From: Datisca glomerata
Taxonomy: Eukaryota > Streptophyta > Magnoliopsida > Cucurbitales > Datiscaceae
DNA: 64,000 bases
Assembly (NCBI GenBank): GCA_003255025.1
Contig: QANY01013809.1
Coordinates: 372,001-436,000 of the forward strand
Direction: 5' to 3'
A program made the position numbers and the translations under genes. Shown here one piece after another: positions 35,881-46,921 of this stretch (position 1 is the stretch's first letter; every line of letters begins with the position of its first letter). A model generated the notes under the pieces. That model had not been told where the DNA came from. It ran no database searches and was given only the letters and a program-made list of their open reading frames with translations.

Positions 35881-36050
35881 AGTCGACTGACTGACAAGGT
35901 TCTTTCGCATGAGTCTCATGACCATTAAGCGTGGAATTCTAGGAGCATTCTGGGGCAGTGTGGCTGAAAAGATTACTACTGTCAAAGAACTCCTTAAGAA
36001 AACTGAAAAATATTTTGCTAAAAATGACAAGGCTGAAACAAGTACGTAAT
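35880..36050 (+). pseudogene. Copia-type gag fragment inside the MULE right end
   Basis: The plus strand reads RMSLMTIKRGILGAFWGSV, then EKITTVKELLKKTEKYFAK and NDKAETST before a stop. This matches the gag of a common plant Copia lineage (pattern KRSIPEAFRG, ITTVKEFL, EIEKRFAKNDKAETSTL). Only about 50 residues remain, with no LTR. It lies about 80 bases inside the right terminal repeat, so it was captured by, or inserted into, the MULE. Confidence 0.7.
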
Positions 36051-36129
36051 CATTACTTTTCTTTTTTTAACCCGTCATTTGAAATTTATGAAGACTTTTT
36101 GATAACTTCATAAGTTGATTTTGAATTCA

Positions 36130-36222
36130 AAGTAGACGAGAGATTAAGATAAATAAAAGTTAAGAAATGAATCTAATTCTGTAAATAGTTTACATAAGAG
36201 TCTAGTTTAGCAAAAACAACCC
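36130..36222 (-). repeat. Right terminal inverted repeat of the MULE
   Basis: Read on the minus strand from 36222 it begins GGGTTGTTTTTGCTAAACTA, a typical G-rich MULE terminus. It aligns with the left end over about 85 bases with small gaps. Confidence 0.65.
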
Positions 36223-36368
36223 AATGTTAATCAAGCATTTGCCAAATAAAGAATTGATGTTTTCGCCGACTGTCGTTCGCCTTTTAACGAACGCATGGTT
36301 CAACTGCTGTATACTTTATCCTTCGTCCATTCCATCTATCGTATCGTACTTCTGTCCATTCTTCATCA

Positions 36369-37887
36369 ATGACGATTACTAGTCCTTTACTTGACTTCCC
36401 ATCCCCGTCATTTCCTTCTTCTTTCTGCTACCAGAGGAATGTTGGCTTCTTCCGTCCTTTTCCTGAACCGCGCGTCTTTTGCCGAAAAATCGGTTTTCGG
36501 ACCAGTTGTTCCCGCCAAAATTTTGGCAATCTTAGGATTGGCGCTGTGAGTTTGATTTCTGCGACTCTAAAGGCCGAAGCATCTGAGCAAAGGGCACCCA
36601 TGGTGCCTCCTTATAATGTTTTGATCACCGGGTCTACCAAAGGTATCTCTCTCTCTCTCTCTCCCAGTTTTTGTGAAAGATTTGCCTCCTACCTAAATTG
36701 ATTTGGTTTTAACTGAACTTTAGTTTATTGGCTCCAGTTTTCTTTTTTGGGCTATTCGTCTTCTTCTTTTTTTTTTTTTTGCACTTGTATGATTGAATTG
36801 TTTCTGGTAGCTGTCTAACTAAATGCCGTTTAATTGATTACTTGAGTTTATGACTTTGATTTGAATCTTCCTTAGAGGTCAAGTACAACATCGTTTTCAA
36901 TGTTTTTCTGAGAATGTAGAATATGTTGTTTGAAAATATAAATTCCAGCTTTCTATATAATAGTCGAATTTTGTAGCTCTTTAAATTGAAAGACTTATAA
37001 GGATGGTGGAAGTTTAAGTCCTAATCCCAGCCAAAGTATAAGCAGCAGTTACTATACATATAGTATGGGGATTCCCATGATGTCACCCAACATGAAATGA
37101 AGAACTGAATTGACCGATTTCTTACTGTATCTATGAGAAAAATTAGGAAATTCCATCCTTGAGAAAAAAACACATTAATCAAGAAAGAACTGAAGTATCA
37201 TGAGTAAAAATACCTGAAGCTAACTTTACCTGAAGCTTCTGGTGAGATTAATCTTGTGTAGAGTATGGTAGGAGAAGAAACTTTTAAATGGTAAAGTTGA
37301 AAAAGGGTTACTTTTGGTTTAATCCTATTGGGTCGAAATGGTGCGAAATGGAACTTAGAGGAATGGCTGAAGCTTGATGCTGTGCGATGGGGTAGTTTTT
37401 TTTTTTCCCGAAGAAGGGATGGGGTAGTTAATATGCTTAGATAATGGGTTTTCTTGGAGGAGCTTATTGGTTCAGTTTCTGTACCACATTTTAATGTTTC
37501 TTACCCAAGAAAAAGAAGTGTTTGTAAAGTATTGGCTCATAGTGATGTTATCTGTAGTCAAACATGTTTCCATTACATTAATTCTTCATAAATTTTTTCT
37601 TTATCAATCAATTTCAGGATTGTTGTCAAGTTGTTTGGCTTTTCTCCATCACATTTTTTACTTAGAATTGGGGAACTCAAAAGAGTCGTTTCCTTCTCTG
37701 AAATTCTCTTAATGGAAACTTTTTTTAATGTAATTGTATTGAAGTGAGTAACCTCATATTGCTAATAGTCCCGCACTTCTTCATTGTAATAACTTTGGAA
37801 AACAAAATTAGGCCTGAGAATTCCTTAATGACCGTTAGTTCAGATGATTTATATGTTGACTTCTGATAAAGTAAGCAGTAAGCTGCG

Positions 37888-37921
<34 letters not shown>

Positions 37922-40900
37922 NNNNNNNNNNNNNNNNNNNCCCCCCCCCCCCCCCCCCCCGACGTCATTGACTTCTATTCTCTCATTTCCTTTCTCATGG
38001 ATTTGCTTTGGTCATGTGTGTGTTTTTAAACAGGAATAGGTTATGCTTTGGCCAAAGAATTTCTTAAAGCCGGGGACAACGTCATAATTTGCTCCAGATC
38101 ATGTAAATATTTTCATTTCGTATTATTTTCCTTGCTTGATGAAAAGAGAAAGATAGTATAAAGAAAATGGGAAGAAAAGTTCCCTTACAAGTATACCTCT
38201 CTGCTTTTGGATAAAAAAATGAGTGAAGTCTGTCGAATTCTATGCACTGTGTTTCGACTGACTTAATGCGGGATAGTGTGTGGGTCTTGTCAACTCTTGA
38301 TGTCTTGTTTGATTTCTTTTTTATTTTCCATCTTAAACTTTTTACTGCGAGATCTTTGTTATAAGCAACTGTCTGGACACTAACTCACTAGTCGTTCTAT
38401 CTTTTATTTGCTTCTTTTGGTGGTTATTTAGATCTAGTTATATGATATCTATTCGACTTTGGCCATTGAATATCTAATTCAATGTGTCCAAAATTAGAGG
38501 CTAACTTATTATAGCGGTTCAGGGTCATAATCAGAATACTCCGTCACTTTTATTTTCATTTGCTTAATCGATCTTTTTTAACAGCTGACAGGGTTGAATC
38601 TGTTGTTCAGAGCCTAAGAGTAGAATTTGGGGAGCAGCATGTGTGGGTACCCCCTTGTTCAGGCTATTTTCTTTGTCTGCAGTGGTTTACCATGTAACAT
38701 TTTTCATGACTTAAAGTAGTTGCATATGCTTTATGGTCCTGGTTGCTGAACTGAATCCAATCTTCCTTTACAGGGCACCAAATGTGATGTAAGGGAAGGG
38801 CAGGATGTGAAGGATTTAGTTGCATTTGCACAGAAAAGTCTTGGATACGTTGATATATGGGTATTACAGTCAGATCACTATTTCTGTCTTTAATTTTACT
38901 TATAGTGGATTCTACTAGTCATAGTAGAACTGATATTCTTATGGAGAATTATTATGTATTAAATAGAAATAAATTTGAAATATTTTTTCCCAATATAGAA
39001 AACGTTTGTATTAGGTATCTCTGCTATCGATGCATTATAGTCAAGGTTAGAGTCATATGAGGTCTAATGTTGCTTCTCATGGGAGAAGATTGATAATGTG
39101 ATTTAACTGAATATTCGTAAACAACACTAAAAAATGACTCATTTGTCACATCTACATTGTCTTTCACAACAAAGAAAAATAATGAAGATGCAAAGGACAA
39201 ATTTTTTTGGAGAAAATGATAAATAAGCAAAAATAAAGAAAATAAAGTCTCTTAGTATGGATGAATGATTGATCAAAACTCTGACAAGGCTATTAATACA
39301 CTTTATGAGGAGAGGTGGGCATTTCTTTGGTTAGGGTAATTATATTAAACAAAAAGCCCCAAAAAAGGCTAGTCACTAGAAACTGTCTTTACAGAGACAA
39401 AAACCTTCATAAAGGCTCCATACAATCCTTCAGAAAACAAAGGATGTACACTAAACCCATAAATTGACTCATTTCAAGAGATACTCACATTTTGTGGTGC
39501 TTGGATATAAATATATTTTCTATATTTTGCAGGAGATCCCGTTCTCCCCTTACTATCTTATCTTATTGTGAGAATGATGCAGATTAATAATGCAGGATCA
39601 AATGCTTATAGCTTTAAACCACTAGCAGAGGCTTCAGATGAAGATCTCATGTGAGCTTCAATAATCTTCTAAGAAGTTTTCCTGGAAGTTTAGACATCTG
39701 TGTTGTTGTTTATGCCTTAAGACTCCTTTTTATGCAGTGAAGTTGTCACTACAAATACCCTTGGTTTAATGCTATGTTGCCGAGAGGTAGAAAGGTTTTT
39801 CTTGGCACTTACATTCATATGAAGTCTATTTCAAGCATGGTTATTGGGTCTTGTTTAGGCAATGAAGATGATGTTGACCCAACCTCGAGGGGGTCATATT
39901 TTTAACATTGATGGAGCTGGTTCCGATGGAAGACCAACCCCCAGGTACCATCCTCTGTTCCACTTCATCATGAGCTCAATACATTTTTGGTGCCAGGAGT
40001 TTCTAACGCTCCTGCATTTCCATAGAGACGCTACTATACAGGACTGCTGTCTGTACCGTCACCTACTTACTGTTTTATCATTTATAATTTTTCTAACATC
40101 TTTGTTAGAGTCCTGTCTAAGTGACATGACAGCATAACCAGCTGTTATTTACGGCTTTTGGCCTAACAAATGTCAGGAATTGCAAGTTTCCTCGAGTCAC
40201 CTAGAATAACGTCGTTGCTCTTCTGAACTTGTGATTATCACATTTAATGGTAGTTTAAAGCTACCTTTATGATATGTCGTACTGTGATTTATCCATGCCA
40301 GATACCTGACTCTCTTGTATAAATGAAGTCAAAGAAGTGAGATTTTTATCAATAAAAAATTTCTCAGATAATTATAATAAGGTTAATTTAAGCATGGTGT
40401 CATATTGATGGAAGCCGGCTGACGGTTCTTTTTTCAAATTATCTTCTCTTAGATTTGCAGCATATGGGGCTACAAAACGAAGTGTTGTACATTTAACAAA
40501 GTCATTACAGGTATCTGCTTAATTTGTTTCCTCTGAAATTCATGAGATAACAAGTTAGTAGGTGACGCTTACTTTTTGTTTTGTCCTTGCATCAACTTGT
40601 TGATATACTTTTTTAGTTAAAATCTACTAGTTTTCTGGATGATGACATATTAAGAAACCTGAGCTTTCTGATGACAAAATTACCTTTATTTAGAGCTGAT
40701 TGTTCTTTTGCAGGCAGAATTGCAGATGCAGGATGTGAAAAATGTTGTAGTGCATAATCTATCGGTAGGTTTACTATAACTAGAGTTGGTAATTTCATGT
40801 TTTGAGTTTTACAAGTGAACCATGTTATGTAAAGGCTTCTTTTTCTTTTTCTTGTAATGTTAAAATTTCCATGGTGCATCAATCCTATCATTTCCTTTAT

Positions 40901-42611
40901 TTGACTCATTAAATACCATGGATGTTGTTCACCAGCAGTTGGGATTTTACAAGTAGCTATTTTTGTCATTCTGAAGCTATTAGGCAGAAGTATGTTATTT
41001 AGTTTTTTTTAGATAAGTGTTATTTAGTTTTTTTTAGATAAGTGTTATTTAGTTTTTTTTAGATAAGTGTTATTTAGTTTCTTATATCTACTTTTGATAC
41101 TTCAATTAAGAAAGGAAAGCTAAATTTGCAACCGCCATTTAGAAAGTGCTTAGTAGATATACATCTCTTGTTCTATTGTTCCATACGACCCTCTTAAATT
41201 AATACACCATTATTTGGTTATTAGTGCTCATTTTTTATTTTCATTCTTAGAAAATAAAAAGGATTGATGATCACACATCGAGACTACTGCCAATTCAAAG
41301 GATTGATGATCACACATCATCAAATGACTCATTATTATGTGCAAATTCGACATGCATGTAACGCAAACACTTCTTCAGGACACAATTTTGCGAAGAACCT
41401 TTAACTCTTCATGTTTGCGAAATAAATCATACTCTTTTGACATTCTACCGCAGTGCAAAAACATTGAAATGTAAGGATCCTATCAAATTGTATTTGATTT
41501 TTAGGGTGGCTGCAACTCATAGTAACACTATCTTTCAATGAACAAAGAAACGTGATACCAATAGCATTCCTTTTGATTGTCTGAAATGTCACTACAACAG
41601 CTTGTAGGATCGAAAAGTTTCAGATCAATGGATTTTCTTATATGAACTATTCCACGGTGAAAGGTTATAAATAATGTGCCCTTAGTTGTTTTGGAATTTG
41701 GTGTTTTGAAATTATTGGATGTAATCCGGTTTTGATTGCAGTACCACCTCCTTGTTATGCCGAAGTGTTTTCCTTTTTGTTTACCTGATCATGATTTTTG
41801 GTGTCACAGCCTGGCATGGTCACAACTGATCTACTTATGTCTGGTGCTACTACAAAGCAGGTTGGTTAGGACTTAGGAGTCTTATAACGTCCTTATATTG
41901 TTTCTCTTGAATCCTTGTATTGGAAAAAAGTAACATGATTGATGTATTGCAGGCTAAATTTTTCATTAATGTTTTGGCAGAACCACCTGAAGTGGTAAGA
42001 GCTTAGTTCACCGTTAAATTTATGATTCTTACTATGATCTCTTTGTGAAAGTTCAGATGATGGCATATTCTGGTTATTGTGTGCTTAATATTCTTTGCTA
42101 TTATTACATTCTATATAATTAACCATGATAAGATGCTGTGGATATATATTTGATGATACTTGCATTTGAGATGAAAACACTCTGAAAGAAAATGAATTAT
42201 TGAGTTTGAGATTTGAGCGTGTTCCGATAAATTTATACACACATCCATGTGGGTGCCTGCACTTTGAGTAGCTGTGCAGTATGGCAAACAAGTTGATATT
42301 CATGTTTGATATTTATTGTCTTTTACATTGTCGGGTTGTGTTCGGGTTTTTACAGGTTGCAGAATACCTTGTTCCAAACATCAGATCCATCCCGACCAAC
42401 AGTTCGATGAAGCCCACGTACATCCGTTTCCTCACAGGGTTGAAAGCCTATTCTCAGATTTTCTCTGTTAAGAAAGCGATTCTTACTCTCTTTTTTTTAA
42501 GTACACGAAAAGTATTTCGTTGTGGCCATCCATTTGATGCTTCGTCTTTCCCTTGTTATACAGAGATTTGCGTTCGGTGCAAGAAGAAACAGGTACGTGC
42601 TTGAAGATTGA
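36369..42611 (+). CDS. NOL: Chlorophyll(ide) b reductase NOL (NYC1-like), chloroplast
   Basis: Short-chain dehydrogenase that reduces chlorophyll b to 7-hydroxymethyl chlorophyll a during chlorophyll and light-harvesting-complex breakdown, working with NYC1. Exons: 36369-36642, 38034-38102, 38585-38646, 38774-38860, 39583-39650, 39738-39786, 39859-39944, 40453-40510, 40714-40764, 41810-41860, 41953-41994, 42356-42466, 42564-42611. Total 1056 bases, 351 aa, all phases consistent. Residues 1 to about 75 form a Ser/Arg-rich transit peptide. TGSTKGIG (about 87) is the cofactor motif, NNAG is at 166-169, and the catalytic pair is Tyr236-xxx-Lys240 in YGATK. The C-terminus ends FGARRNRYVLED. Intron 1 (1.39 kb) holds a sequence gap. 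A MULE ends 146 bases upstream of the ATG. Confidence 0.95.
37893..37960. other. Assembly gap between a (CT)n run and a C20 run
   Basis: A (TC)n microsatellite runs to 37921, 19 N follow (37922-37940), then 20 consecutive C (37941-37960). All lie in NOL intron 1, so the coding sequence is unaffected. The pure C run beside the gap is probably a sequencing or assembly artefact. Confidence 0.9.
40994..41080. repeat. 25-bp tandem repeat in NOL intron 9
   Basis: About 3.5 almost perfect copies of GTTATTTAGTTTTTTTTAGATAAGT. Near identity of the copies suggests recent expansion. Confidence 0.85.
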
Positions 42612-43755
42612 AAATCATGGTGGAAATCTTACCCCCTCTTAATTCTCTCAGTTCATATAAGCACAAAGTAGTTTATCTTTATCAATTTATGTATTTAATG
42701 CTAGTTAAATGCATCCAATGAGTAAAATGTATACATTTTACGGCTACCATCAACGATATTGAGCCCGTCGGTGAGGGTATTTCATGTATTCATAGCATGA
42801 ATTCTGAGAATAGAGTTGAATGAGTCCATTTATGGTTTGAGTTTAGAGTCTACTTTATTTATTCTCTTGAACTCGAATGAGACTTGGAGTAATTTACACC
42901 ACACGTCCTTCATTTGGGATTGAGAGCCGGGTGTGTGGCTTGTTGTATGGGATTTTACTGTGCCAACTCCAAATCCAAAATCCAAATGTGAAAAAGCTGG
43001 CATAATGCTTCAATTCTTGTCCTACTGGCGTAGGACAGTTAGTTGGAAGGACGAGCCTCTAAATATCAGGACAATTAAAATGCTCATGTATGATCCTTTG
43101 TAATGTTTTTATATGTAACAATAATTTTTGTATTTTTTATATGTAAAAATGATCATTTTTAATTTAAAATTTTTAAAATTAAGTATAGAGATTAGATTAT
43201 TAGTTATTTCATTCAGTATATAATATTAGTTATTGTGTTGTATTTACAGTTATTATTTTAAAAAAATTATATTTGCTAATTATTTATGTAATAGAGTCAT
43301 TAGTCCAAATCTACTCACAAGTATATGACTGAACTGTTATAAGTGTTGGGCTCAACTGTAGACAAAATTAAAAAAAATTTAAAAAATGATCACAGGTCAT
43401 CTTAAAATATAAAAAAATAGTCACTAAGTATAAAAAAACAAAAAAAAATATGCATTGCATGTCTCCCAAAAAAACCGCATGCCTAGAAAATTTTTGGTGC
43501 CATCCATGGAATTTTTTTCAGTCATCAATTATTGATATAAGATATACCGTTTAATAAAATATATTACATGTATATTTTATATATCAATATATATCATGTA
43601 AATTTTCTAAACATTCCATTTTATTTCGTTGGAGTGAAGATGTTTGTTGGTGGAATTTTTTTTTGAGATTTTTTGTGACTATTTTCTTATTTTTCTTTCA
43701 TCCTTGATTATTTTTATTTTATTTTTTTTAAAATGACATATTCTTGATGTTCTAT
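42612..43755. other. Intergenic DNA after NOL, no gene
   Basis: 3'UTR of NOL at the left, then AT-rich sequence with stops in every frame. Nothing recognised. Confidence 0.5.
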
Positions 43756-43760
43756 CTTTT

Positions 43761-44352
43761 AGGCCTTATTTGGTCTGTGCCATTCTTTTTGGTAATCATA
43801 TTGTAATAAGTTATCAGGTTTGTTTGGAGTAGTTCTTAGATTAGCATGCAATCATACGTTACAGTCTTTTGAGGTAATTAAATTATTGTAGAAAATGAGA
43901 GTAATTTTAATTTACAATATAATTAAAAATTCTAATCTAATAAAATTACTTCCGTACTCTCGTATGAAATAAAGTAAATGTCATTTCTTTTTTTCCTTCT
44001 CTCATTTTATTAATTTAATTACAATTATTTTTATTATACTATAATAAAAATTATTAATTTATTTAAATATTAATCAAACACAATTAAAATTAGTGTTAAA
44101 ATTGTAAGTCAAATTAATTTTCTTCATAATATGATTGAAAGAATTTTAAGGACCTTTCTATTATTAATATAAATTTACAACAAAATTAAACCATATAAAA
44201 AATAACAATCCTAAATTGCTACCAATCATTTTATGAATTGTCATATATAATCAAATATGACAATCATTATTTAAAAAATATATAATAATAATATTTTATT
44301 TGAATTACGATAAATATTTTAAATTATGCGTGTGCACCAAATGAACTCTAAG
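43761..44352. mobile_element. Possible MITE, about 590 bp
   Basis: The left end TAGGCCTTATTTGGTC (from 43760) is mirrored by the complement of the right end near 44352, TAGAGTTCATTTGGTG. ATTTGGT is exact and the rest imperfect. The interior is AT-rich and non-coding. The shape and the TTATTTGGT terminus resemble common plant MITEs, but no target-site duplication was established. Confidence 0.45.
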
Positions 44353-45732
44353 GTCAAACCTCAGGAGATCTTTGCAGTGTTAAACTTATTGTCCATTGTA
44401 AGAAATATTCCTGGCTTGGGACGAGACAGAAATGACATAACCACTCATGAGGAAACATTTTAGTCAGAATATGTTGATTTTACCCAGAATAAGGAAGGAC
44501 ACCGATGGAGAGATTCAATGGTGAGGAATTCAAGTTTATACTTTATAGTAATCCCACCTGAGATTTTCTTAACACACACAATGTGGAAAACTTAATGATT
44601 TGAATGGAAAGTAGAGTGGGGCCTTATAAAAAGTGCATAACCAATCAAAGAAAAGGTGAACCCGTGACTCTACGTGGAGCTGTCTGAATCCTAAACAAAT
44701 ACAGATTCAGAAATTGTCTGAATCCAAAGACTACTTTTCTCCAAAAGAGAACCTCTCCCCACTCCCCACGCCCCGGGAAAATTTACTATTATATCCCTAG
44801 AGTATCATATTTGCTCCAATCCTATTCATTCAATTGAAAACTTTGTAACACTCGATAATAATTTGTGAGTATATTATGTTTACTATCCTCCTAGAGTATA
44901 ATAACGTTAAAAATAAGTTGACTTTTTACTAAACATAATTTTTTATTCGAAAGAGTATGGTATTTTGAAAATAATATCATTTTTTCCAGCCCAACATATT
45001 TTCTATTTGATTGTGAATTATTGGTCAGTAACACTATTATAACTTTAGGACTTCCAAAAAATGACATTGTAACTTTACACAACAGCCTTTTATGTTTGTT
45101 GTTATGTTATTAAATTATGTCAACCATTTCCCTCGCCTTCTGTCCACCCGTGAACTACTGTTGGGGACTGGAACTTCTCACACATTTGCTTCTTTTGTAT
45201 TGTAAGGAGCAAAAGTTTTTTTTCTTCTTTTTCAAATCTCATATTATTTGATATTATATTAACAAACAAAGGAAGAAAATAAAATTAGACGCATAAAATA
45301 AAATAAAATATCATCGGAAAGGGAGATCGAGAGGACCTCTATCTCCCGTGAAGAAAAATAAAATAGAGTTTAAGAAGATAACGATTGAATTCAAGTATTT
45401 TTACGTCCAGGGAAAACGTTTTATTTACGTAGCATTGATAGTTAGGCTTTATGATATAGTGAAGTGATCACTAAACTTAATTAGGAAGTCTCATGTTATT
45501 TAAGTAATGGGAATTCAAGTCTGTGGAATATGTAATTGGGTCGGGTCACTAGCCAGTAACTAATACATATACTCTCTCTATATATGAAGCAATAGTTGTC
45601 ATGCATGTGAGCAATTATTTAAAGTATTTATATAATCTTCCTGATTAGAATATTGACAAATACTGCGATGTGATATTATTTGTTATAATATATAAAATTA
45701 GGGTCGCTCTTACATACCGATCCGACATGAGT

Positions 45733-45790
45733 TTTTGGTGAACCCCACACGTATTTGGTGAATCTCACGCATATTTAATGAACTTACACA
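45733..45790. repeat. Isolated TTGGTGAAC repeat cluster
   Basis: TTTTTGGTGAACCCCACACG, TATTTGGTGAATCTCACGC and a third decayed copy occur here. They are the same unit as the array at 4.0-5.9 kb, some 40 kb away. Confidence 0.65.
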
Positions 45791-46002
45791 CATAATGAAA
45801 CCGTCATTGGAATTGAGATCTCATTCAAAGATAAAAATATCAAATATTTAGAATTTTTTTATATATTATATGAATGATTAGATCTGTAAGGATCATGATT
45901 GAAAATTGTTTGATCATCTTTCTAAGAATAAGAGACAAAACATAATTAACTTAAATTCAAGATAATTATTTAAAATCTTAGTAAAAGACTAGAATAATTA
46001 AA

Positions 46003-46092
46003 ATAAAGATTTGAACTCAAAACGTGAGTGTATAACTGGGGTAGAGAGTCCTTCCTTAACCACTTCTATCGGGTTTAATTATGCATTAACTA
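46003..46092 (-). mobile_element. tRNA-derived SINE-like unit
   Basis: On the minus strand GTGGTTAAGGAAGG (box A-like, near 46065) is followed about 45 bases on by TTTGAGTTCAAATCT (box B-like, near 46012). Such pairs mark plant tRNA-derived SINEs. It cannot fold as a proper tRNA. The family and ends are not determined. Confidence 0.4.
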
Positions 46093-46921
46093 GCTATAAA
46101 AGGACTGAGTCAGAGTCTGACCCAGTAGAGTCGGTTGCATTAATTTTATCTTAGTTAATGCATTATTACAGAATCTGTTTTGCTATGGATGATACAGCAG
46201 ATTGCAGATGCTCCATAACTTCAATGTGTCAGCACAGAACTGCTTTTTAAGATTCTTTCCATTCATTTATTCATTCATTTGCGTCTCTTTCTTTATGTTT
46301 ATTTATATTTGTTTGGTTTCATTCATTTGACTGTACATGCTCATGCATTTGCATAGTTGCTTGTTTTTAGCCCAAACACCATTTTTAAAGAAAATTTTAA
46401 GGACAGGTAAAGACAAAATGAATTATATTAGTAGTCTCTATTAAGTTCTGTTTATTGAACTAAGTTAGTCCGGACACATAAAATAAATATAAAAATGTTA
46501 CGCCATAGTACTCAATATCATTTATGAATTATCAGTATATGTGTTCCTACCTTAAATATTATAACTGATTATGTAATAAGTTATGAAAATTTCAGTATAC
46601 ATATATTGTCTAGATATTTTCCCAATAATTTTAGAACAAATATATAAGCTAAGCAACCAAAATAGAAGTGAACTTTTCATAGAATTTTGCAGCATGCAAA
46701 GTAATTGTTGGTTTAGTTGTAAAAAATTGCCTTTATTTTGGTACCACACTTTTAGCCGGATTTAGCTTGAACTTCACCAGAAAACTCCATCAGTATTTTC
46801 CCCTGACAAGCTCACTACCCCCACAGAAAAAAACATAGAGAGTTTTCAGAACCAACCAGATGGTCTTTGTCTTCACTCTGCGGCTTCAAACCTTTATAGA
46901 TTACTAATCAGAACCAACCAA

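Larger units (their letters stand above)
23184..36222. mobile_element. MULE (Kaonashi-like: mudrA plus ULP1 protease), 13 kb
   Basis: Three things define the element. First, matching ends: from 23184 the left end reads GATGATTTTTTACTAAACTAGACCC, and the complement from 36222 reads GGGTTGTTTTTGCTAAACTAGACTC. Similarity extends about 85 bases inward (for example TTTCTTAATTTCTGCTTACCTTAA against TTTCTTAACTTTTATTTATCTTAA). Second, a mudrA transposase on the plus strand at 24004-26290. Third, a DUF1985/ULP1 protease gene on the minus strand at 31479-34872. Transposase plus ULP1-like protease is the known content of Kaonashi-type MULEs. The nine bases outside the ends (ACTTTTGAT and AATGTTAAT) agree at 6 of 9, compatible with an old 9-bp duplication. 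A Copia element accounts for 4.7 kb of the length. Confidence 0.75.
44353..46921. other. Intergenic DNA, promoter side of the LRR pseudokinase
   Basis: AT-rich with no supported gene. It contains a short outlier of the TTGGTGAAC repeat at 45733-45790 and a SINE-like unit near 46005-46090, listed separately. Confidence 0.5.

Noticed and set aside
40613..41592. Minus-strand frames within NOL introns
   Set aside because: Intronic, AT-rich and without homology; the plus-strand NOL exon structure explains the locus.
45440..45540. Another tRNA-like box A/box B pair (GGGAATTCAAGTC near 45510)
   Set aside because: Box A is too poor and the spacing too long; not supported as a SINE.
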